Positions 36,715 to 46,855 are shown, numbered from the stretch's first letter. The stretch: 64,000 nucleotides of DNA from Paenibacillus sp. V4I3 (GCF_030817215.1 NZ_JAUSZA010000001.1:4748501-4812500), one strand, 5' to 3'. A program made the numbers and translations. Notes: generated by a model not told the origin, from the sequence alone.

Positions 36715-36757
36715 TTGAATGCTGCATTTTGAGGCCTATTCCAGAAGGGGGACACTT

Positions 36758-39019
36758 ATGAAAAAAAACAGGTTCAACCTGTTGGCCAAATTGTTGATTT
36801 CCTATATATTAGTGCTGCTGTTTCCCGTCATCGTTATTCTATTCTACTATTACCCGAATTCAACGGAAGTTGTGAAGCAAAAGGAAATGGACTGGAACGC
36901 TCATGTCACCGCACAGTTCATGAACTCGATGGATATTTTCACCCGTTATGTGTACAACCTCCCGTCGGAGCTAGTGAACAACCAGGAGATCAAGTTGTAC
37001 TTGGCTGGGGACGACGATTATCAAAGAGTCGTCATTGCAAACGAAATGCGGAAATACAATGCGACGGATGCATTCATCGACAACACCTTCTTGTATGTTA
37101 AAAGCATCGGTTTTCTGTTTGCCAAGACAGGAAGTGCCTACAGTATTCACGATTTCGAGAGTCCAGGAGTCGGATATTATTACGAAAATTGGCCGCATAA
37201 AGCCATGTTCGAGGAATTGAACAACTTGACTTCACCAACGGTTCGGCCGGCGGAAAACGTCATCGTATCCGGCAATAACCGGATGCGAATGTTGACTTTT
37301 TTATCGCCGTTACCGTTAGGCGGACTCAACTCGCCCGGTACAGTGCTCATCATGGTGAAAGAGGAAACGATTATCCGGCTGATGAAGTCGGTTTCCGAAG
37401 CTTTTACTGGTGATTTCTTTATTTTTGACTCAAAGGGAAATCGTTTGGTCGCTTCAAACGAAACCTCATACAGTAATTCAAGTGAATTCAAAGATTTGGT
37501 GTCCGGCTTGGGTGAGCGTCGGTCCGGATCAGGTATTTATCAGATCAACGGCAAATCTTTTATCGTTTCGCACGAAGTATCGGATAAAAACGGCTGGAAA
37601 TATGTCACTCTGATGGCTGTGTCTGAAACGTTGCAAGATATCCGATTGATCCAGCGTAACACCGTCGTTCTTTTTATTTTGATTTTATTGCTCGAAGTGA
37701 TTGTCATCTATGTGTCCATCCGTAAAAATTATCATCCGATCAAAGGCTTGGTCCATTTCGCTAAAAACCTGTTTACGCTAAGAGAGCCGAGAACAATGAA
37801 CGAAATCGATACGATACGGTATGCGCTCGATCAACTTTCTTCCGCCAACTGCAGGCTAGACGAGAGGGTAAAAAGTACGCTACCAGTTATGCGTGATAAT
37901 CTGTTGTTCGAGCTGATATGCGACCGTTACCCGACATGGGATGCGTTTCAAAAAGAGGCCGATCCGTACGGAGTTTGCTTCAACTATTCTCATATTGCGG
38001 TTGCTGTCCTTTCTTGCGAAACAAAAGAAGGCGGCATCGAAGCGTTTGCTGAATATTGCCGGATAGAGGAGAACAGCTTGCCTGAAGGACTTCAAGGTTA
38101 CTTCTTCAATAGCATTTATAATCAAGAGATCGTCTTTGTTGGTTCCCACAATCAGAACTTTCAATTGAAGGCGTATCTTTGCGGTCTTCAGCAGGAGCTG
38201 CTCGAACGGACCGGCATACGTACACTGATCGGAATTGGAACACCGGGACAATCCTCGGAAGGGGCTCACCTCTCTTATTTGCAGTCCATTCGCGCTGCCG
38301 AGCATCTTCGGGTCCGGAATCAATACTCGGTTCTTGTTTTCGACGAAATCGAAGTCCAGCAAACCAGCGCAGTTTCCTATTTTGCAGAACAACTGCAATC
38401 ACTTGAGCTATTCATTTTAAAAAACGACGTCTCCGCAGTTGAATCGGTTATGGAGCGCATCATCGCATATATCGGGCACGACGGTACGCCGCCGCATATG
38501 GTCAGAGCTGTTTATATGAACACGGTCATCGTCATATTCAACGGATTGCAGCGTTTCCGGCAGGGCGACCAAAGCTTGCTGCAATTGACCAGCGTCTCTT
38601 ACCTTCATCGTTACACGATCGAGCAGATGATCGATATTATGCGTGAAAGCTGCTGTAAGCTTTGCGATCTCATTCGCAGCTCACAGCCAACTTCCAGGAC
38701 AGCGTCACAGAATGACATCCTTGCGTTCATTGAAGGAAATGGCATGTATCCTGAATTTTCGCTGCAGCTGATTGCCGATCATTTTAGCATGTCGATCTCA
38801 AACTTCAGCTATCACTTCAAGAAAACGATGGGACAAAATTTCAAGGAATATATCGATCAGCTTCGTATCCAAAAATCCCTTGTATTACTTCGAAGCTCAG
38901 ATGAAACGCTGGAATTGATCGCGCAGCAAGTCGGCTATTCGAATACGTCGAGTTTTATTCGCTCCTTCAAAAAAGTGGTCGGCATTACGCCGGGCCAATA
39001 CCGGGATTCAAAAAAATGA
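36758..39019 (+). CDS. Membrane-anchored AraC regulator (YesS-like)
   Basis: 753 residues. The internal ATG is used: AGAAGGGGGAC precedes it and it gives KKNRFNLLAKLLISYILVLL, a basic start plus a membrane helix. An extracytoplasmic sensor region follows, then a second membrane helix about 305-325 (VVLFILILLLEVIVIYVSI), a cytoplasmic linker and a C-terminal AraC domain (FSLQLIADHFSMSISNFSYH, TLELIAQQVGYSNTSSFIRS, KKVVGITPGQYR). It senses a sugar outside and activates adjacent genes directly, with no separate kinase. The next three genes form a matching importer. Confidence 0.9.
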   Translation: MKKNRFNLLAKLLISYILVLLFPVIVILFYYYPNSTEVVKQKEMDWNAHVTAQFMNSMDIFTRYVYNLPSELVNNQEIKLYLAGDDDYQRVVIANEMRKYNATDAFIDNTFLYVKSIGFLFAKTGSAYSIHDFESPGVGYYYENWPHKAMFEELNNLTSPTVRPAENVIVSGNNRMRMLTFLSPLPLGGLNSPGTVLIMVKEETIIRLMKSVSEAFTGDFFIFDSKGNRLVASNETSYSNSSEFKDLVSGLGERRSGSGIYQINGKSFIVSHEVSDKNGWKYVTLMAVSETLQDIRLIQRNTVVLFILILLLEVIVIYVSIRKNYHPIKGLVHFAKNLFTLREPRTMNEIDTIRYALDQLSSANCRLDERVKSTLPVMRDNLLFELICDRYPTWDAFQKEADPYGVCFNYSHIAVAVLSCETKEGGIEAFAEYCRIEENSLPEGLQGYFFNSIYNQEIVFVGSHNQNFQLKAYLCGLQQELLERTGIRTLIGIGTPGQSSEGAHLSYLQSIRAAEHLRVRNQYSVLVFDEIEVQQTSAVSYFAEQLQSLELFILKNDVSAVESVMERIIAYIGHDGTPPHMVRAVYMNTVIVIFNGLQRFRQGDQSLLQLTSVSYLHRYTIEQMIDIMRESCCKLCDLIRSSQPTSRTASQNDILAFIEGNGMYPEFSLQLIADHFSMSISNFSYHFKKTMGQNFKEYIDQLRIQKSLVLLRSSDETLELIAQQVGYSNTSSFIRSFKKVVGITPGQYRDSKK

Positions 39020-39274
39020 AAGTAAGCTACCCGTTGTAGAGAGCGTGGTAGCCGTTTTTTTTCGTAAAGATGCATTTTTTGAAGATATGCAATTTTTGAA
39101 ATCCGTCTATAGGACGCATCTGCAAGCGCTTTCGGAATACCGTTGTTAAGCGGTTTCAAAAAATGGGGATTCATCAAAAACTGATCGTTTACGCCTCCTC
39201 GAACGAAGATTACAGTTAAGGTGGAATCGGCAAGGATTGTGCATAACCAATACTTTTGAGGGGTGATGACGGCA

Positions 39275-40906
39275 ATGCGTAAAAAATTAGCAGTTGTACT
39301 ATCATTGTTTATGGTTTCTGCCGTAGTAATGGCAGGCTGCAGCGAATCCAGCTCCAAAACCGAAGGAACTAGCGACACGGGTTCGGGAAATGCAGGTAAA
39401 AGCGGTACGAAAGTACAATTAACGGGCATAATGGTCAAACACCCGCTTACAAAACCGCTTGCAGAAATGGAATGGCTGAAAAAGGTGGAAGAAGAAGCTG
39501 GCGTTGAAATCAAGTGGCAAGAAATTACGGCAGACTGGGGACAGAAGAAGGGTACTATGCTTGCCAGCGGTGATGTTCCGGATTTATTTGTTGGTGCTAA
39601 TGTCATTACAGACGCCGATTTCGCGCAATTTCAAGGCCTGTTCCAAGATTTGACCGATTTGGTCAATAAAGATGCTCCGAATGTTCAAATGATGTTCAAA
39701 GCTAAGCCCGAAACCAAAGACATCGCCACGCAGCCTGATGGAAAAATTTATGGGTTGCCCAAATACCAGCGCTTTTGGCCCGCTTCTGCTACAAGACAAT
39801 TTATCAATAAAAAATGGTTGGACAATCTGGGATTAAAAATGCCAACAACATGGGATGAATTATATAATGTGCTGGTAGCATTTAAAGAAAAAGATGCTAA
39901 TGCAAACGGCGATCCGAATGATGAGATCCCCATGGACTGGCCGGGAGGTATCGGCGGATATTTCAATCCTGCTGTTCTCTTGGGAAGTGAAGGCATTACT
40001 TTATCCGATGGAAGCCCCCAAGGTTATTATGTAGAAAACGGGAAAGTGAAAAACTTCCTGATCGATGAACGTTTTAAAAATTTAGTCGTATTCTTGAATA
40101 AATGCTACGCAGCCAAATTGATTAACCCAGAAGTATTTACGCACGATTACACGAAATACCAGTCAATTGCCCGCGGTACGGGAGATACGGCGAAAGTCGG
40201 ATTCACATGGGGTTGGGTCGCTTCAGACAGATTCGGAGACCAATTGGCTCCGCAATATACATCCATGTCTCCATTAAAGATGTCAGCAGACTCTAACTCT
40301 AAAATAGCTTGGAGCTATGACTACAACTCCCTAAACTTTGGAAGCAACATGGTTGTCATGTCGGCGAAAACGAAAAATAAAGATGCGGCTATGAAATTCA
40401 TCAATCAGTTGTATGACCCTAAAGTCAGCATGCAGGTCTTGTTTGGTTCACTAGGTTCGAATATTAAAGATAATGGAGATGACAGTTACAGCGTATTGCC
40501 TCCGACAGATTCCAAAATGGATCCTGGCACATGGAAATGGACATCTACGATGGCAGATAACGGACCTATATATATTTCAGATTCTTTAAAATTGAGTCTT
40601 GGCAAAGATATGAGCGAGGTTCTTACACAATCCGAATCGCTAAAGAGCGCTCTGAATGTGAGTACAAAGTCGGATGTATTCCCTGGCTTGTTTATCAAAT
40701 ATTCGACTGCGGACAATAACACATTAAGCTTGAACAACACGAATCTCATGAATTTGGCGAATCCCAAATTTGCGCAATGGGTTACCAAAGGCGGCATTGA
40801 ATCCCAATGGGATGCTTATGTGAAAGAATGCCAAAAAGCCGGATTGCAGCAAAATATCGATATTATGCAAAAATACTACGTTAGCTTCATGAGTAAGAAC
40901 AAATAA
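39275..40906 (+). CDS. LplA-type solute-binding lipoprotein
   Basis: 543 residues, lipobox VMAGC with Cys22, then a Ser/Gly-rich tether. The mature protein has the LplA-like layout: MVKHPLTKPLAEMEWLKKVE, MLASGDVPDLFVGANVI, and a late LSLNNTNLMNLANPKFAQWV segment. The fifth codon (ATG 39275) is the likely start because GAGGGG lies about 11 nt before it. Binding subunit for the two following permeases; the hairpin right after the stop may protect its mRNA. Confidence 0.9.
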   Translation: MRKKLAVVLSLFMVSAVVMAGCSESSSKTEGTSDTGSGNAGKSGTKVQLTGIMVKHPLTKPLAEMEWLKKVEEEAGVEIKWQEITADWGQKKGTMLASGDVPDLFVGANVITDADFAQFQGLFQDLTDLVNKDAPNVQMMFKAKPETKDIATQPDGKIYGLPKYQRFWPASATRQFINKKWLDNLGLKMPTTWDELYNVLVAFKEKDANANGDPNDEIPMDWPGGIGGYFNPAVLLGSEGITLSDGSPQGYYVENGKVKNFLIDERFKNLVVFLNKCYAAKLINPEVFTHDYTKYQSIARGTGDTAKVGFTWGWVASDRFGDQLAPQYTSMSPLKMSADSNSKIAWSYDYNSLNFGSNMVVMSAKTKNKDAAMKFINQLYDPKVSMQVLFGSLGSNIKDNGDDSYSVLPPTDSKMDPGTWKWTSTMADNGPIYISDSLKLSLGKDMSEVLTQSESLKSALNVSTKSDVFPGLFIKYSTADNNTLSLNNTNLMNLANPKFAQWVTKGGIESQWDAYVKECQKAGLQQNIDIMQKYYVSFMSKNK

Positions 40907-40917
40907 TATAGCATGAT

Positions 40918-40959
40918 GATAGATGCTATACCATCTTTGTGGACGGTATAGCATCTATC
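40918..40959 (+). promoter_or_regulatory. 15-bp hairpin between binding-protein and permease genes
   Basis: GATAGATGCTATACC pairs perfectly with GGTATAGCATCTATC over a 12-nt loop. No T-run follows; the next ribosome site comes directly after. This position fits an mRNA-stabilising or partial-termination hairpin that raises binding-protein yield over permease. Confidence 0.6.
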
Positions 40960-40978
40960 CAAAAGGGAGAATGCCTGG

Positions 40979-41941
40979 ATGAGCTCTCAAATAAGCGAAA
41001 TCGATAAACATACGGTCAGTATCCGATTAACTAGAAAACCGACTGTCGTAAGCACGTTCAAACGCGACCACCAATTGTGGATTATGATTTTTCCTGCAAT
41101 CGCTGTTATATTACTTTTTAATTATGTACCGATGTACGGCATTCAACTTGCTTTCCGGGACTATGATTTTACCAAAGGGCTCACAGGAGGAGCATGGCAC
41201 GGACTCTACTACTTTAAACAATTTATGAACAGCTATTTGTTTGTCGATTTAATGAAAAATACGTTTACCATAAGTTTGGCGTCGATTGTATTCGGGTTCC
41301 CCGCTCCTATTATTCTGGCATTGATACTGAATCAGATCAGAAGAAAAAGAGCAAAGCAAACCTTACAAACGACTGTGTATTTACCTCACTTTATTTCGAC
41401 CATCGTATTGGTTGGGATGCTAAATGTTTTGTTATCGCCGGAAACCGGCATTGTTGGATACCTGATGAAGTCCATTGGTATGGGCGATGTTAATTTGCTG
41501 GCTTCTACAAATACATTCATGCCCGTCTATGTACTTTCCGATATTTGGCAGCATTGCGGATGGAACAGCATTATTTATTTAGCTGCGCTTTCCACTGTCG
41601 ATCCGCAATTGTATGATTCCGCCAAAATTGATGGGGCAAGCAGATGGCAAACGATACGTTATGTGGATATACCAGCTATTGTTCCTACGATGATTATTTT
41701 GTTTATTCTCAGCATGGGGAATGTGCTCGGTACCGGCTTTGAAAAAATCTTTTTAATGCAAAATGCGTTAAATCTTCCTGTTTCCGAGGTTATTGCCACT
41801 TATGTATATAAAATCGGTATTGTATCTAATCAATTCAGTTACTCGTCGGCAATTGGTTTGTTCAATACGGTCATTAATTTTATTTTCTTGATTGCCGTGA
41901 ACGCCATCTCGAAGAGATTTTCAAATATGAGTCTATGGTAA
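40979..41941 (+). CDS. LplB-type ABC permease
   Basis: 320 residues, about six membrane segments. NYVPMYGIQLAFRDYDF near the N-terminus, EAA loop DSAKIDGASRWQTIRYVDIP and ending AISKRFSNMSLW place it with LplB-like subunits. AAAAGGGAG ribosome site. Partner is the next gene, 25 nt downstream. Transports an unknown oligosaccharide with the upstream lipoprotein. Confidence 0.9.
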   Translation: MSSQISEIDKHTVSIRLTRKPTVVSTFKRDHQLWIMIFPAIAVILLFNYVPMYGIQLAFRDYDFTKGLTGGAWHGLYYFKQFMNSYLFVDLMKNTFTISLASIVFGFPAPIILALILNQIRRKRAKQTLQTTVYLPHFISTIVLVGMLNVLLSPETGIVGYLMKSIGMGDVNLLASTNTFMPVYVLSDIWQHCGWNSIIYLAALSTVDPQLYDSAKIDGASRWQTIRYVDIPAIVPTMIILFILSMGNVLGTGFEKIFLMQNALNLPVSEVIATYVYKIGIVSNQFSYSSAIGLFNTVINFIFLIAVNAISKRFSNMSLW

Positions 41942-41966
41942 TTGGATGTCGAAGGGAGGAGTGGAC

Positions 41967-42857
41967 TTGAGTCTATTAAGCAAGAATGGCAATGAAATCA
42001 TATTCCGTCTTATTCTATTTGTGCTATGTGTTTTGATCTTTCTACTCATTGCATATCCTTTATATTTTATCATTATTGCATCTGTTAGTGACTCTACCCT
42101 TGTTTCAACCGGTCAAGTTTTATTTATACCGAAAGGCATCAGTTTTTTTGGATACCAGGAAATTTTTAAAGACGCTAGAATTTGGGTCGGTTATCGTAAT
42201 ACACTTGTCTACACATTTCTCGGAACTTTTGTAAATTTGCTGTTCACCTTACCGGCAGCCTATGTGCTATCAAGGAAAGAATTTATGGCTAGACGTGCTT
42301 TAATGTTGATCTTCGTCATTACGCTATTTTTTAACGGAGGCTTAATTCCAACTTACTTATTAATGAAAGGGCTGCATTTGACAAACACGATGTGGGTTTT
42401 CATTTTGCCATTTTCCGTTAATGTGTTCAATCTCATTATTGCGCGAACGTTTTTTGAAACGTTGCCATCGGAATTGCACGAGGCAGCTGCTATGGACGGT
42501 TGTTCTCATTTCAAGTATTTTATACAGGTGGCTATGCCTTTGTCCAAAGCGCTTATATCCGTTATCGGCCTTTATTACTTGGTCGCACACTGGAATGATT
42601 TCTTCACGGCTTTAATTTATATAAGAAAAAATGAGCTGCAGCCGCTGCAAATCATTTTAAGGGATATTCTTTTATCGAATCAGGTTTTTGCGAGTGGAGC
42701 AGGCGTTGGCGGCGATGCGGGAGGCTATGCGCAAAGATATGCGGATCAAATCAAGTATGGTGTTATCATCGTATCTACGCTGCCGATTTTAATCCTATAT
42801 CCTTTTATACAAAAATACTTTGAAAAAGGCGTATTGATTGGCTCTATAAAAGGCTGA
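41967..42857 (+). CDS. LplC-type ABC permease
   Basis: 296 residues from TTG 41967, selected because AAGGGAGGAG is correctly spaced before it, while the ATG at 41946 has none. EAA loop HEAAAMDGCSHFKYFIQVAM; ending YFEKGVLIGSIKG as in LplC/YtcP proteins. Completes the second LplB/LplC-type importer in this window. A terminator lies about 90 nt downstream. Confidence 0.9.
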   Translation: MSLLSKNGNEIIFRLILFVLCVLIFLLIAYPLYFIIIASVSDSTLVSTGQVLFIPKGISFFGYQEIFKDARIWVGYRNTLVYTFLGTFVNLLFTLPAAYVLSRKEFMARRALMLIFVITLFFNGGLIPTYLLMKGLHLTNTMWVFILPFSVNVFNLIIARTFFETLPSELHEAAAMDGCSHFKYFIQVAMPLSKALISVIGLYYLVAHWNDFFTALIYIRKNELQPLQIILRDILLSNQVFASGAGVGGDAGGYAQRYADQIKYGVIIVSTLPILILYPFIQKYFEKGVLIGSIKG

Positions 42858-42948
42858 GCGTGGGGAGTGATGGATGTGGGGTTCCAACCGCTGTTGAATC
42901 TCACAGCCAACACTCTTCTGTTATACTATTTGTATGAAGAACGATAAT

Positions 42949-42979
42949 GGAGGAGCTAGCAGGGATGCAGCTCCTTTTT
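42949..42979 (+). terminator. Terminator of the second importer operon
   Basis: AGGAGCT pairs with AGCTCCT over an 11-nt loop, followed by TTTTTC. Confidence 0.75.
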
Positions 42980-43066
42980 CATTGTAACGGGCAGATCACT
43001 TGCAACAAAATTAATACTTAGGGAGTCTATATCAGGGGGACAATATCTGGAAAAGGGTGGGAGATA

Positions 43067-43261
43067 ATGCGGAAATTCAGTGTTTTTATAATGGTGTCCT
43101 GTATACTCTTGGCAATATATTTTGTCGGTCTAACCGCGCAAATAACTAGTGGTGACCATATCTGGTGGGGGTTATCTAAAGATTCTGCCCATTATTTTTA
43201 TTTACCGTGTATTATTTTAGCGTTTATTTGCTTGATTATTTATTTAAAGTCTGATGATTAA
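43067..43261 (+). CDS. Small membrane protein (64 aa)
   Basis: Two hydrophobic helices (about 5-24 and 44-60) around a short loop with HIWWGLSKDSAHYF. GGTGGGAG ribosome site. Not recognised; likely a real small membrane protein. Confidence 0.5.
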   Translation: MRKFSVFIMVSCILLAIYFVGLTAQITSGDHIWWGLSKDSAHYFYLPCIILAFICLIIYLKSDD

Positions 43262-43316
43262 GTTTACCTCTTGCCGATGTTTGTATTAACGGTAAACGAG
43301 GGTAACATAACGACAC

Positions 43317-43339
43317 AGGTTGCCAATCATCGGCAGCCT
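43317..43339. repeat. Diverged GGCTGCC hairpin repeat
   Basis: AGGTTGCC pairs with GGCAGCCT (one T-G pair); relative of the hairpins at 17726 and 54705. It may terminate the preceding gene. Confidence 0.45.
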
Positions 43340-43466
43340 CTTGAGCTATAGTGCAGCAGTTTAGTGCGCTATTAAATCAGGTACTAGAAGAAGATAGCAC
43401 TACTTAAATAAACCCAAACACCTTATAATCTGTTTAAAAGATACCTAAAAGGGAGTTATTAAACTA

Positions 43467-43745
43467 ATGTTTAAGCTTGCCTTGCCTGTAGTGCTTTCAT
43501 TGTTATTTTCATTGTTTTACAGTATCAAGCTAAATAATAACCAAAAATTTTCCACTATAATTTCAATCGCAAAAGTTATTAATATTGTTTGTTTGCTTAT
43601 AGGTACTGTTTGGTGGTGGGTAACTGAACCAGATGGATTGGGTCAAGTTATACAAATCATTATTTATGCTATCTGTTTTGGCTTTATATTATTAACTAAC
43701 ATTACTGCTATCTTAGTTGCAAAAAAGCGTGGAAAGACTAAATAA
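43467..43745 (+). CDS. Small membrane protein (92 aa)
   Basis: Three predicted membrane helices (LALPVVLSLLFSLFYSI, INIVCLLIGTVWWW, IIIYAICFGFILLTNITAIL) and a basic C-terminus. AAAAGGGAG lies a little far (about 12 nt) from the ATG. Not recognised. No operon partner within 190 nt, and the following gap shows no feature. Confidence 0.55.
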   Translation: MFKLALPVVLSLLFSLFYSIKLNNNQKFSTIISIAKVINIVCLLIGTVWWWVTEPDGLGQVIQIIIYAICFGFILLTNITAILVAKKRGKTK

Positions 43746-43938
43746 TTAGTTGTATTTATTTATCGAGGTTAGCCTTCTCCGCTAAAGCGATATCTAACCA
43801 ACATAGAGATGATTTTGCACACACTCCTACGCCCTTTAAGGTAAATAACATTTTATTGATGTACATGCGTTACATATTGATTAAAGGTTTAGAGGATAAG
43901 ATTCATGTTAATCAGAGCGAATAACGGAGGATGGGGTA

Positions 43939-44364
43939 ATGCCACGAATCACAAAGATAATTTTAAGTTGTTTTTTGCTGATTAATTTAGTTGGATGTTA
44001 TAAAGATCCTAAAGTTGAAGGGGCAAAAAAGATAAGCCAAATGGAAAGAACAAAAACTTCGGAAGGGATATTGAATCAAAACAAGGATGCTGACATTATA
44101 TGTGTTTACGGATCGCGGTTTTATATACGCGCGGAGAATCAGGAAAAGTACACACAAATGAGCTTGAAAATCAACCATGAATTAGGTGAAATAAAGAAGA
44201 AGTATACCGCAAAGCACGCCTTTGACGATTATATGTCTACGAAATTACCAGTAGGAACGAAAGTATATACGATACAGGGTGAAATGCAATCTGAATTGCT
44301 GCTTGTAAGAGAGGGACTAGACTACGTTGTTTATGTTTATAAGGCATCAAAGGAATTAGAATAA
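43939..44364 (+). CDS. Hypothetical lipoprotein, paralogue of the one at 13621
   Basis: 141 residues, lipobox NLVGC (Cys20). LPVGTKVYTIQGEMQSELLL matches QEGTEIYEIQGYSEKFRV of the lipoprotein at 13621. The family appears to be a short surface domain; function unknown. GGAGGATGG precedes the start. Its stop abuts a MOSC-domain remnant. Confidence 0.7.
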   Translation: MPRITKIILSCFLLINLVGCYKDPKVEGAKKISQMERTKTSEGILNQNKDADIICVYGSRFYIRAENQEKYTQMSLKINHELGEIKKKYTAKHAFDDYMSTKLPVGTKVYTIQGEMQSELLLVREGLDYVVYVYKASKELE

Positions 44365-44567
44365 TAAGGGAATTAGGAGAGGCAGGAACAAAGCTGTTTA
44401 TAGGTGAAACCGCAGTTATTGAGATCACGGGACTTCGCAATCCTTGTTCACAAATTGACAAGAGAAATACGGGTTATCTCTTATTTTGGACAAATAGATT
44501 AAAGAAAAGGGGTAAAATGACAATTTTGAAGCAAGAATTCGCTCAGATTATCCATTACAATAAATAA
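44364..44567 (+). pseudogene. MOSC-domain protein fragment
   Basis: The frame reads GEAGTKLFIGETAVIEITGL then RNPCSQIDK, the core of MOSC domains including the conserved Cys, used in molybdenum-cofactor sulfur chemistry. It has no start, loses homology after QIDK, and ends 68 codons on. Both ends of the gene are missing. Confidence 0.7.
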
Positions 44568-44662
44568 ACAGATCCTCGCGAAATCGCTTACATCATTCCG
44601 CCAAGGATTACAAGCTTGCTTTTGAAAAACTCATCCCATCACTTACAAGGAGGTATACATCT

Positions 44663-46411
44663 ATGTTAATGAATAAAGTGAAGAAGCGAATGCTGCTCCC
44701 GGCGGTGTGCTCATTAGGAATGCTGATGCTTTCTATCAGTCCCGCGGCCTTAGGAGCCGATTCCACCGGTGCGGAAGCTCCTAAGATTGTCAAGGCGGAG
44801 GCTGTTACACCTACCATGGTGAAGGTTACCTTCAACGGCAAACTGAGCACCTTCAATCCCGACGACCTGGAGCTCGATGCGGCCTTGGGCGATTGGTACA
44901 GCCTCAATCCTAAGCTGACAAAGACGTTCACCATTAAGAAGGTGACGGAGGAAACAAATGCAGACGGCCGGACAACGGTCCTGCTCGAGACGGAGCAGGC
45001 GATGAATCCGGATGCTACGATCACCCCGCCGATCACGGAGAATCCGAAGAGCGTTCCTTTTCAGAAGGCAGCCTATTATACGGGAGACGCAGCGAAAGAC
45101 ATTCAGCAGGCGGACAACCTGTTAACCTGGCAGACAGCGGAAGGAGGCTGGTATAAATACAGTATCAGCGACAAATACGGTCGGGCTTGGGACGGCCAAG
45201 AGATAAAGTCGGACTGGCGAACCAAAGACGGAAAGGATATCGGAACGATCGACAATAATGCCACAACGAATGAAATTCTGTTCCTCGCGTTGATGTACAA
45301 GCAGACCGGTGACCCTCGTTACAAGGCGGCTGTAGATAAAGGGTTCCAGTTCCTTCTGACGATGCAGTATCCGAGCGGAGGTTGGCCGCAGGTCTATCCT
45401 GTGCGTGGGAATTATTCCGATTATGTGACATACAACGACAATGCCATGATGCGTGTGATGAACGTTCTGACTATGGCCAAGAACAAGAATTATCCGTTTA
45501 ATACCGATATCGAAACGGAAGACATTGCCGTCAAGCTGCAGGACAGCTTGGACCGGGGCTTGGATTATATCCTCAAGTCCCAGATTGCCGTTAACGGCGT
45601 GCTGACCGCATGGTGTGCACAGCATGATCCGGTGACCTATGAGCCGAGGGGGGCCAGAGCATATGAGCATCCGTCCATCTCGGGCTCGGAATCGGTGGAT
45701 ATTGTCAAGTATTTGATAGCGCTTCCCAATCAGACGCCGGAAGTGAAAAAAGCGGCGGAAAGCGCATTGGCTTGGTTCGATGCGAATAAATTAGCCGGTA
45801 TCAAGTACGTCTCCGGAGATAAGAACAATGTATATTTCGTACCGGATCCGGCGAGCACATCATGGTATCGCTTCTATGAAGTCGGAACGAACCTGCCGAT
45901 CTTCTCCGGCCGTGACGGGATTATCAAGCATAACATTCTGGAGATCGAGGCCGAGCGCCGCAACGGGTACAGCTGGGGAGGTTCCTGGCCGCTGAATTTG
46001 CTCAAGAGCGCTAACAGCACAGGCTACTTTGAGAAACGGGTCTATGTAAAAGTCGTGGGCAGTGGCTCGCAATCGGCGTCCGGTCAATCCTTAACGGCGG
46101 GAGATGTGAAGAGAGTCGAGGATTCGATTGCGCCGGTGATTACGCTTCAGCCGTTTGGCAAGAAGACAGGCAATCACTATAACATCGATAAATCACCGTG
46201 GACCTTGAGCGGTACGTTAAGCGAGAAGGCAGAGTTAAGGGTGAATGGAGTCCAGGAGCAGGTGAATGGCAATCTGAGCTTTACCTCGGCGCCGATCCCG
46301 CTGCATTCGGGTATGAATGACATCACGGTAACCGCAGTGGATGCGGCCGGGAACCAATCGGTTCCGCTCACGCTTCAAGCGGTTCCGACGGAAGGTACGG
46401 TGAAGCCTTAA
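44663..46411 (+). CDS. Secreted pectate lyase, PL10 family
   Basis: 582 residues with a signal peptide ending near SPAALGADS. After an N-terminal Ig-like stretch comes the PL10 domain about 130-470: LLTWQTAEGGWYKYSI, GTIDNNATTNEILFLALMY, FLLTMQYPSGGWPQVYP, TYNDNAMMRVMNVL and SWYRFYEVGTNLPIFSGRDG. The C-terminus carries an extra Ig-like/Big-type domain (VTAVDAAGNQS). PL10 enzymes cleave polygalacturonate by beta-elimination with an Arg base and Ca2+. Strong AAGGAGG site. It likely releases oligogalacturonates outside the cell; no dedicated importer is adjacent. Confidence 0.92.
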   Translation: MLMNKVKKRMLLPAVCSLGMLMLSISPAALGADSTGAEAPKIVKAEAVTPTMVKVTFNGKLSTFNPDDLELDAALGDWYSLNPKLTKTFTIKKVTEETNADGRTTVLLETEQAMNPDATITPPITENPKSVPFQKAAYYTGDAAKDIQQADNLLTWQTAEGGWYKYSISDKYGRAWDGQEIKSDWRTKDGKDIGTIDNNATTNEILFLALMYKQTGDPRYKAAVDKGFQFLLTMQYPSGGWPQVYPVRGNYSDYVTYNDNAMMRVMNVLTMAKNKNYPFNTDIETEDIAVKLQDSLDRGLDYILKSQIAVNGVLTAWCAQHDPVTYEPRGARAYEHPSISGSESVDIVKYLIALPNQTPEVKKAAESALAWFDANKLAGIKYVSGDKNNVYFVPDPASTSWYRFYEVGTNLPIFSGRDGIIKHNILEIEAERRNGYSWGGSWPLNLLKSANSTGYFEKRVYVKVVGSGSQSASGQSLTAGDVKRVEDSIAPVITLQPFGKKTGNHYNIDKSPWTLSGTLSEKAELRVNGVQEQVNGNLSFTSAPIPLHSGMNDITVTAVDAAGNQSVPLTLQAVPTEGTVKP

Positions 46412-46498
46412 TTCACAAAATAGGAGATAACAAGGCGTGCCCCCTCTGTAGAATCAAGTCTATAATAAAACTCGCCCCGCATTTAAATATATAAACTC

Positions 46499-46529
46499 AG
46501 ACCTCAGCCCATTGCTGTGGGTCTCTTTG
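46499..46529 (+). terminator. Terminator after the pectate lyase
   Basis: AGACC...GGTCT with an inner AGC/GCT pair, followed by CTTTGTT. Moderate stem. A repeat-like CAACTAA...TTAGTTG pair follows at 46537-46558. Confidence 0.5.
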
Positions 46530-46855
46530 TTACAATTCAACTAAATGACAGGTTAGTTGATAAATTGCCTACATTCAACATCCAAAAGATGTCGGTTAGC
46601 GTAGTAATATTTGTTTGTTGTAATCCCCCTGAAAAACAACCTCTTGTACTACCAAATAACCCACAAGCACATGCGGTGATTTATTTTGATGATCCAGATG
46701 GAAACTCACTTGAGTTCATAACACCATTACGTTTAGACTACGATGAAGAATTTCCAATGATGGCAGTTGAAAAATCGAAAACAAAAAGAATGATTCATTG
46801 GCATCCTTTAATATTTTTTATTAAAGCTCGTCGATTGCTAGAACTATGTAAATGA
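46517..46855 (+). pseudogene. VOC (glyoxalase-like) C-terminal remnant
   Basis: AHAVIYFDDPDGNSLEFITP is the last beta-strand and metal-binding Glu motif of VOC-superfamily proteins, followed by DEEFPMMA. The first 40 codons of the frame run through a terminator and repeat and are not VOC. So only the final third of the gene survives. Confidence 0.6.
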
